From the NCBI GenBank assembly GCA_032718475.1, contig JAUCBJ010003781.1, positions 1 to 24,559 of the forward strand: 24,559 nucleotides of DNA, written 5' to 3'. How positions within the stretch are numbered: the stretch's first letter is position 1; every line of letters starts with the position of its first letter. A program made the position numbers and the translations under genes. The DNA is from Nemertoderma westbladi. Lineage: Eukaryota; Xenacoelomorpha; Nemertodermatida; Nemertodermatidae. The notes under the pieces were generated by a model. The model searched no databases. It was not told the DNA's origin and was given only the letters and a program-made list of their open reading frames with translations. This document shows, piece by piece, positions 18,955 through 24,559 of the stretch.

Positions 18955-21260
18955 TGCTGCATTGCAGCTGCACATGAGAAGCTATGCTGTCTTAAAAAAA
19001 AATATTTTGACACTACCATTCAATCGACAATTGGCAAACCCATGCCATGATATGCCAGCTTATCAACAAATTTGCACCGCCACAACTACCTATCCATCAT
19101 GGCTTTTGCGAGATTATCCGCCTCTTCAAGGCCAGTGTCCTTTAAGATGCGTCTCAAGAAAGTCATGGGCTGTCCACCATGCCTATTCACTCCATGGGGC
19201 CGCCAAAGCACAAGATTGTGCACAGGCTGGACCTCTCGGCGAAAGTAAGCAGATTGATCGATTTCCATGCCTGGGATGATTGCCTGCTGTCGTCAGCATC
19301 ATTGATGGCATCAACCTGTTGGTTTATTAGCTCCTGTAGATTAACAGAGTACTGCCTGTTCAGGGACCTAGATGCAGCTTTAACTGCATTCTTGGCCGCT
19401 GTAGTCTGTTTGAGTCGGGACTCTTTCTGCGCCTTATGAAGGTCATTTCGGCACTTCTGAATTTTGTTGTCAGTCCAGGGGGCCCTTTTCCTGTTTCGAG
19501 GGTATACAGGAACTGTTTCTGCAGCTGCTAACTTAACTGCTTCTGTAAAGGCAGTATAGCCCTCACAGTGATCTGCCGCCTCAGAGGCAAGAGCCTCATA
19601 CCTGTTGCTCAGCTGTAGTGTGAAGCTGGATCTCACACTTGGCTGTTGCAACAGAGAGGACCAGTCATGCCGTGGCAAGGCAGATTTCGTTGTTCTGCTA
19701 GCACGCAGACTAAGTCTTACCTTGGCCACAATAAGGCGGTGATCACTGGAGAAGGGTCGAAGTGTAAATGCATTACAGTCTTGTATAGAGCTCCTGTATT
19801 TCCTACGAAACAGAATATGGTCTATCTGGGACTTGTGACCACTGGGTCCACTATGAGTCCATAGCTTTCCAGTTCGCTTCTTGAACTGGGTTCCAGCCGA
19901 AAACAATCCATTTCCAGAGATAAAATCCTGAAGATGGACAGAATTTCGGTTAACACTATTGCTATAGACCCAGGGCGATGTAGGTGATTGATGCAGACTT
20001 GCATTAAAGTCTCCCAGGAATGTTAAGAATGCATGCTGATCCACTCCATCAGTTGCTGCTTGTAGATTGTGGTAGAAATTTTCCACCTCCTCTACAGGGG
20101 CAACACTAGTTGGAGAGTAGCACACAATCAGAACCACCTTAGGAAACTTCTTAGCCAGTCTTCCAGAACATGAGAAGTGGCAACGGATGATGCGGTTAGA
20201 GATTTGGTCTATTTTGTCCAATGCTGCATGTGCAGTTGGATTCATCAATAGACCAATTCCACCATTGCCACTATCATCTGCTGACGCGAGGGCGAGTCGC
20301 CAACCGCCCCCCATGTCCTTAATCAGAACCTCATCAGTCTGTCCAGTCTGCATTCGGTGCTCTTGAACACCCACTGCGCTAAGAGAAAGCTTATCTGCCA
20401 AGGCAGTCAGCTCACCTTGTCGCATTGGGGACCCGAGTGTTAGGGTGTTTACTGAGGCTAGTCTAGTGACTTGCCACAGATTCACCAATGGCTTTGTTGG
20501 TCGGGGTGGAACATGAGAGTAGCCTCCAACTCCAGAATCCCTCTCCCCATCACAATCTGGCCTCCCTGGTGACCCAGGGTTTGGGCCAGAAAGGTCATCA
20601 GGAAAGGGACTCAAAGAATTGTTGGCTGCTCTCTCTCCAGTAGGGGGTGAGACAGGCAGCCGGTCAGGAGTTAACTGACGCCTGTGAGGCCGATTGTGTC
20701 CGGTAATACCACTGGCCTCTAGTGGCCGGACCTCCGCATTGCTAATGTAATCCATAGTGAGGGTTGGGGGGTGCTTTTTTGCCGAGTCAGCTCTCGGGGC
20801 AAATACCACACCCTGGTTTGCCATTCCACAGGGTGGGTGTCGCAATGGAGTCAGATATGAGGCCCATCACCCATATCTACTCTGGCGTACATGACCCACC
20901 ATTGGCTGTTGCAGCTCATCTGCTGGGTCATGCCCTGTACCCTTGCTGCCAGGTGCAGGTCGCAGTGAAGTGCCCTCAGAGTGGACATGAGAACACTCTA
21001 CTCCTAACCAGCCATTGGTAGATCACCATCTGCCTGGTCAGGCCATATACCCCTGCAGCCAAGTATATGGGTCCTTAATCCAGGACCAAGGGCGTCCTTA
21101 TCCCAGAACGAAGGGGGTCCTAGTTACAGGACCAGATTTGCCCTAGCAAGAGGGTCTATGCAGCTACAGGTGGCACCTCCTTTATGCTGCATGGAGGTGG
21201 CAAGTTTTCTTGATCAAGGACCTAGAATACCTGACCTGACCTGTCCCAAGTTGCCTACTG
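18955..21260 (-). mobile_element. LINE with intact endonuclease and deleted RT
   Basis: On the minus strand the element comprises a GC-richer 5' region (about 20850-21260), an endonuclease ORF, and a 3' end (18955-19255) homologous to 7705-7950 of the LINE inserted in repeat A. Shared 3' features include NLVLWRPHGVN, GGQPMTFLRRILKDTGL and TGCAGCTGCAATGCAGCA. Almost all of the RT domain is missing at a junction near 19245-19260. The 5' boundary is not sharp. Confidence 0.78.
19187..20824 (-). pseudogene. LINE APE-type endonuclease ORF fused to the LINE 3' tail
   Basis: 545 codons from ATG 20822-20824; the frame stays open upstream, so the start is uncertain. Numbering is from seven codons upstream of that ATG. 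A Pro/Ser-rich N-terminus (to ~125) precedes an apurinic-endonuclease-like domain: VNTLTLG (132-138, Asn), VQEHRM (160-165, catalytic Glu), GNGGIGLL (193-200), LGDFNASL (277-284), SQIDHIL (339-345) and SSDHRLIV (366-373), the full set of APE active-site blocks. A helical linker (430-530) ends AWKSIN, where the RT should begin. The sequence then jumps, in the wrong frame, to the C-terminal tail and stops. The endonuclease nicks target DNA for retrotransposition. Without RT this copy is non-autonomous. Confidence 0.85.
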
Positions 21261-21337
21261 TAGGTTCCCATTTATCGTCCATAAAAAGAATGAAAGCCAG
21301 GGTTGGACTAGACTGCAGCATTTAATGCACTTTTTAG

Positions 21338-21413
21338 TGCGCCCCACCTAGGGATCGAACCAGGGCGGATTCAGAACGGAGGCCCAGTAATCTCACCACT
21401 AAACTAAAAGCTG
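21338..21413 (-). repeat. tRNA-derived SINE head (degenerate)
   Basis: On the minus strand, TAGTTTAGTGG (21396-21406) matches the RNA polymerase III A box and GGTTCGATCCC (21351-21361) matches the B box, with tRNA-like spacing (34 bp). The acceptor ends (CAGCTTT and GGGGCGC) cannot pair, and the T-stem is mismatched, so this is not a working tRNA. A SINE head or tRNA pseudogene is the best reading. It lies just upstream of, and in the same orientation as, the endonuclease LINE. Confidence 0.6.
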
Positions 21414-21743
21414 CTGGCTGCTTGGTCTAACTTTTACCATTTTTCCCATATGTTGAGCCCCAGCCGATATTAACGACTGTGTTTCTTGTGCGACTTTGAA
21501 TGGGACAAATTTTGAAGCAAATTTTTTAAAATATTGCACACATTGCATTTATACATTACAGTTTGGTCGTGTTTTAGGCAACAGTGCATTATGACAGTAC
21601 CGTATAGTACAAATATAATGTATATCTGTAGTAGACCCTACAATATATTCTAGTCATTTCGGTACTGTAGTACAGTATCTACACCAAGGTGTATTCAATG
21701 ACACAAAAATATTTAGTAAACCTTTATCTAGGCCTACACAATA

Positions 21744-22433
21744 ATGGCAAACACATATGTCTACGTGGTGGTACTGGCATTTTACTTGTTAGTTACTGCG
21801 ACCACTGAAACTGAAAGTAAATCAAGTGAGATCACTGTGATCGTTCATCCAGGTAAACATGACTGCTTCTACGAGTCAGCTAAGGTCGGACACATTCTTT
21901 ACTATAGCTACCAAGTTATAGCCGGCGGACAACGGGACATAACATTCAACGCAATCACGCCATCTAGCGCTTATATAAGCACCGCATTGCGACAAAGAGA
22001 ATTCGAGAATGAGTTGATAGTCGCTGAAGAAGGTGTTTATAAGTTCTGTCTAGACAACTCATTCTCTAGAATTACACCGAAGACGGTCCGTTTGTCAATA
22101 ACGGTTGAACTCGCAGAGGATGACATAGTTAATATAGCGGAAGAAAACCTGAAACCATTGGTGGATGATGATGAGTACTTAGATATAAAGATAGAAGTTC
22201 TAGACGATTTTATTAAGTCTATGAAGCAGGACGCAGAAAAGATTACGAAGCAACAGAACAGAAGGAGGGGAGTTGAGTTGGTGGATCGTAGATTGGCGGA
22301 GTGGAACTTTACAAGGGTTGGCAGTTGGTCTGTATTCATTTCGGTTGTTATGGTTGGCACTGCTATGGTACAGATATTGGCGATAAGAAGGATGTTTAAC
22401 TCCGGTTCAAAAGGCCAACAGTTGGGAATCTAA
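21744..22433 (+). CDS. p24 family cargo receptor, TMED1/5-like (GOLD domain)
   Basis: An intact 229-codon intronless gene. The start ATG has a strong context (A at -3, G at +4). A signal peptide covers ~1-20. The GOLD domain (about 29-123) has PGKHDCFYESA (36-46), YQVIAGGQRDI (56-66) and EEGVYKFCLDNSFS (95-108), with the conserved disulphide pair Cys41 and Cys102. A helical coiled-coil segment (125-190) ends NFTRVGSWS, followed by one membrane span (~195-215) and the short tail RRMFNSGSKGQQLGI. p24 proteins cycle between ER and Golgi in COPI/COPII vesicles and sort cargo such as GPI-anchored proteins. The gamma-type sequence is nearest to TMED1/TMED5. The tail has RR but no clear KKxx, so retrieval may be altered. 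Animal p24 genes usually have introns, so a retrocopy is possible. AATAAA signals follow at 22550 and 22734. Confidence 0.9.
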   Translation: MANTYVYVVVLAFYLLVTATTETESKSSEITVIVHPGKHDCFYESAKVGHILYYSYQVIAGGQRDITFNAITPSSAYISTALRQREFENELIVAEEGVYKFCLDNSFSRITPKTVRLSITVELAEDDIVNIAEENLKPLVDDDEYLDIKIEVLDDFIKSMKQDAEKITKQQNRRRGVELVDRRLAEWNFTRVGSWSVFISVVMVGTAMVQILAIRRMFNSGSKGQQLGI

Positions 22434-22733
22434 GGAAGCGGGATAAATATTATACGTAAGAACTGGGGAAGTATAAATATATTTCGGAAGTGTTTTCTGA
22501 CTAGTAAATTCATGAAAGTTCCTATTGATTTATTAGGAAAAATTAAATTAATAAATGATTTTTAATATAATTTTATCCAATATTTTTAAAATATTAAAAT
22601 CATATTATATAATATTTTTTTAGCTAAAGTCGGTCTTACTACTGTAGTTCTGTTACTTAGTATTTTGTAATTGAATTCTTTATTTATGAAATATAAATAT
22701 TTCAATGTTGAGTTATTTTTAAATTTGTTTCTC

Positions 22734-22739
22734 AATAAA
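22734..22739 (+). promoter_or_regulatory. Candidate polyadenylation signal AATAAA
   Basis: AATAAA about 300 bases after the TMED-like stop; another is at 22550-22555. Either could end the transcript. The rest of 22434-23188 is AT-rich with no recognisable gene. Confidence 0.35.
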
Positions 22740-23188
22740 TACAGTATAAGTAAATTATGATAAATGACTTATTATATATTTCGTTTATAATGAAACCATT
22801 TCTGAACAAATCAATAAATGAACAAGCAACACACCATAAGAAGTTAATTGTGTTAATAGTTAAGAAAGTTTAAGTAGGCCTAACTTCTAAAATGTTTTTA
22901 GAGCCAGATCGAATGCGTGGCCCATCCTTTAAAATTCCCAAGACAAAGTTAGAATCATCATATCTCGTTTGTTCAGATTCACTAAACTTTATGCCCACAA
23001 GGTTTCTTCTTTCTTGATACCAATAGTGGAACCTTTTAATATTCTTGATGTTACCTACTAATAGTATGGCTTTATTAGTACTGGGGTTGCATGCAATTTT
23101 GAGAGGTAGACCTTAAATGCTTGCTTATACAGAAAAACATAATTCACTATGATCTGTTTCTGGTTACCTATGTGAATCAACTACTCTA

Positions 23189-24085
23189 GGCTCATTCCAT
23201 GCAAATGTCAACCGCAGTGCCAATTTTGAAATAAGTGAATAATTTCTTCTCATATCAATTTTCAGAACCAATATATGATGCGGTTTACGAATTTAATACA
23301 AAAAACCGCATCAAAATTGGGTAACTTTCTGAAATCTGGTGTTATTCGGCTTTACCTCTCAAACTGCAAAAATACAGTTAACTGAGTGCATAATATGAGA
23401 ACCGCGTTTTATGAGTATTTTTAGGAAGATGGCAGCGTAATAGAGTACTTTTCGAAGCAAAACAATCATATTTTCTAATGAAATCATTTGCTGTCAATTA
23501 AAACAACGTTGTGTCTAAAAATTCAGTGCTCATAATTTGTTTACATCATAATGTCCCGCACTTTACGCTGAACACCATATTTTGTTTGTACAAGATAGAC
23601 ATATTATAATAGAATGATGATATGTCGTTTGCAAAGCACAAATATATGCATCTTTAATCTGGAGTACTTAGTTTGTTTGTGGTGTTTCGTGTTATGTGGT
23701 AAACAGGTGTCCCGCACTTTACGTAAAGTGCGGGACAAAAAGTAGAAATATCAAAGGAAGTAGAGTAAGCGTGTACTTAGATGGGAGAACTTCAACTGGA
23801 ATAATCATAACTTCATAGAAATCTCTGATATTAAGACACTATGAAAAAATGCATGAAGATCACATATATTTCAGTAAATAAAATATTCTCAAAATTTTAA
23901 TTCCTCTATTTGTATTTGTATTAGTATTTCCAAACTCTGAATAATATTTGTAGGCCTGCCATTAACCTCTTCCTGGGTGGAGCATACTGCAAAGCTCCCG
24001 ATATGATACGACCTAGACCGTACAGTACATGGTACGCTACTACAGTATTTATTAACGGTTTTTGGGTGCACTACAGTTTCCTTGT
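23189..24085. mobile_element. Truncated second copy of the 1.6-kb TIR element
   Basis: 897 bp colinear, without indels, with 14977-15873 and nearly identical, including the 30-bp palindrome (23708-23737). The left inverted repeat is present from GGCTCATTCCATG, but its outermost two bases differ (TA for CT). Identity stops at TTTCCTTGT, where a different repeat beginning GGGGCGAGCCACGAAG takes over, so about 700 bp and the right end are missing. The site at 23552 has the consensus TGTCCCGCACTTTAC where copy 1 has a variant. Confidence 0.88.
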
Positions 24086-24340
24086 GGGGCGAGCCACGAA
24101 GTGAGTGAGCCTTAGCGTAGTGGTACCATTAATCAACCTGTCGTTCTGTCGTTCTGTCGTTCTGTCGCGTTTTTTTTCAGTATTTTATTTTAAACGTTAA
24201 TAACTCGGCCAATCCTTGATGAAATCTATCCAAACTTGGTACACATGTTGTTTGGCAAAAGTTTGAAAATTTTCCAAGTAGAATTTGCGTGGGGCCTTCG
24301 TGCAGCATCAGTGTAACTGTTATTGTAGTTATAATATATT
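24086..24340. repeat. Dispersed repeat with (GTTCTGTC)n
   Basis: Starts GGGGCGAGCCACGAAGTGAG and contains about three tandem TCTGTCGT octamers (24139-24166), a T-tract and TAACTCGGCC. The GGGGCGAGCCA ... GTGGTACCA pairing also appears at 9277-9330, and the TCTG-run plus AACTCG layout at 2862-2945, which suggests a common repeat family. It is non-coding. 24341-24559 shows only short GTAC/CCGG-rich words. Confidence 0.5.
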
Positions 24341-24559
24341 TATTTATCCAAAATTAACATGTGTTAAATTATTATTACTGTAGGATAAATCAGCTGGTTT
24401 TCTGACAAATTTTGCAAAACATAGGGGCTGTCTGCCAATCTGCATGTACCATTTGTACCGGTACTGTCAGGCTGTACTCAATTCCTGAATCGAGAATTCT
24501 GCAATCAGTCAATACTGCAATACAGGTCAGCCGGTACCATACACTGCAGACATTCCATA

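Noticed and set aside
21338-21413. Functional tRNA gene
   Set aside because: A and B boxes are present, but the acceptor and T stems do not pair.

Overview
The window looks like a piece of an AT-rich invertebrate nuclear genome, probably marine. Supporting signs are eukaryotic genes with AATAAA signals, a Penelope-like element, non-LTR retrotransposons, foldback DNA elements, long homopolymer G/C tracts, and frequent palindromic TAGGCCTA words. An invertebrate deuterostome would fit, but the sequence alone does not settle the lineage. Host gene content is low. Most of the window is mobile DNA, nested and partly duplicated.

Layout. 1-1600: the 3' part of an unrecognised protein gene (3-806), then two gene remnants on opposite strands: a DZIP3-like HEPN domain (+) and a scrap of a beta-1,3-galactosyltransferase (-). 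1750-4200: AT-rich repeats, a GGTGTCA-rich patch, GGGGGGTATACCCCCC palindromes and a candidate solo LTR. 4204-4933: a foldback element with ~200-bp arms and a target duplication. 5445-6419 (-): an intact intronless GT31 beta-1,3-galactosyltransferase-like gene.

6691-13848: the main nested structure. A ~690-bp repeat (A) lies on both sides of a Penelope-like element. The left A copy is split by a 1.08-kb LINE reverse-transcriptase fragment, and the right A copy is the matching uninterrupted site. The Penelope-like element (8458-13132, sense on -) has two 618-bp direct terminal repeats that are ~99% identical, but its coding region is broken in at least four places.

14224-16812: a 430-bp foldback element with a 9-bp target duplication, a 22-bp tandem array with one inverted unit, a 1.6-kb DNA element with 15-bp terminal inverted repeats and recurring TGTCCCGCACTTTAC sites, and a LINE 3' end with a (TAG)n tail. 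16813-18700 is mostly featureless apart from a homopolymer tract and a hairpin. 18700-21260 holds a LINE RT scrap (+) and a second LINE (-) that keeps its endonuclease but lost its RT by internal deletion. A degenerate tRNA-derived SINE head follows at 21338-21413.

21744-22433 (+): an intact, intronless p24/TMED-family cargo-receptor gene. 23189-24085: a truncated second copy of the 1.6-kb element. The window ends in another dispersed repeat.

The three intact or partial host genes show no operon or pathway link. Their neighbourhood is best read as a transposon graveyard with some recent insertions. No complete undescribed system is demonstrable. The best candidates for new biology are the 1.6-kb element with its palindromic site array and the divergent Penelope-like element.
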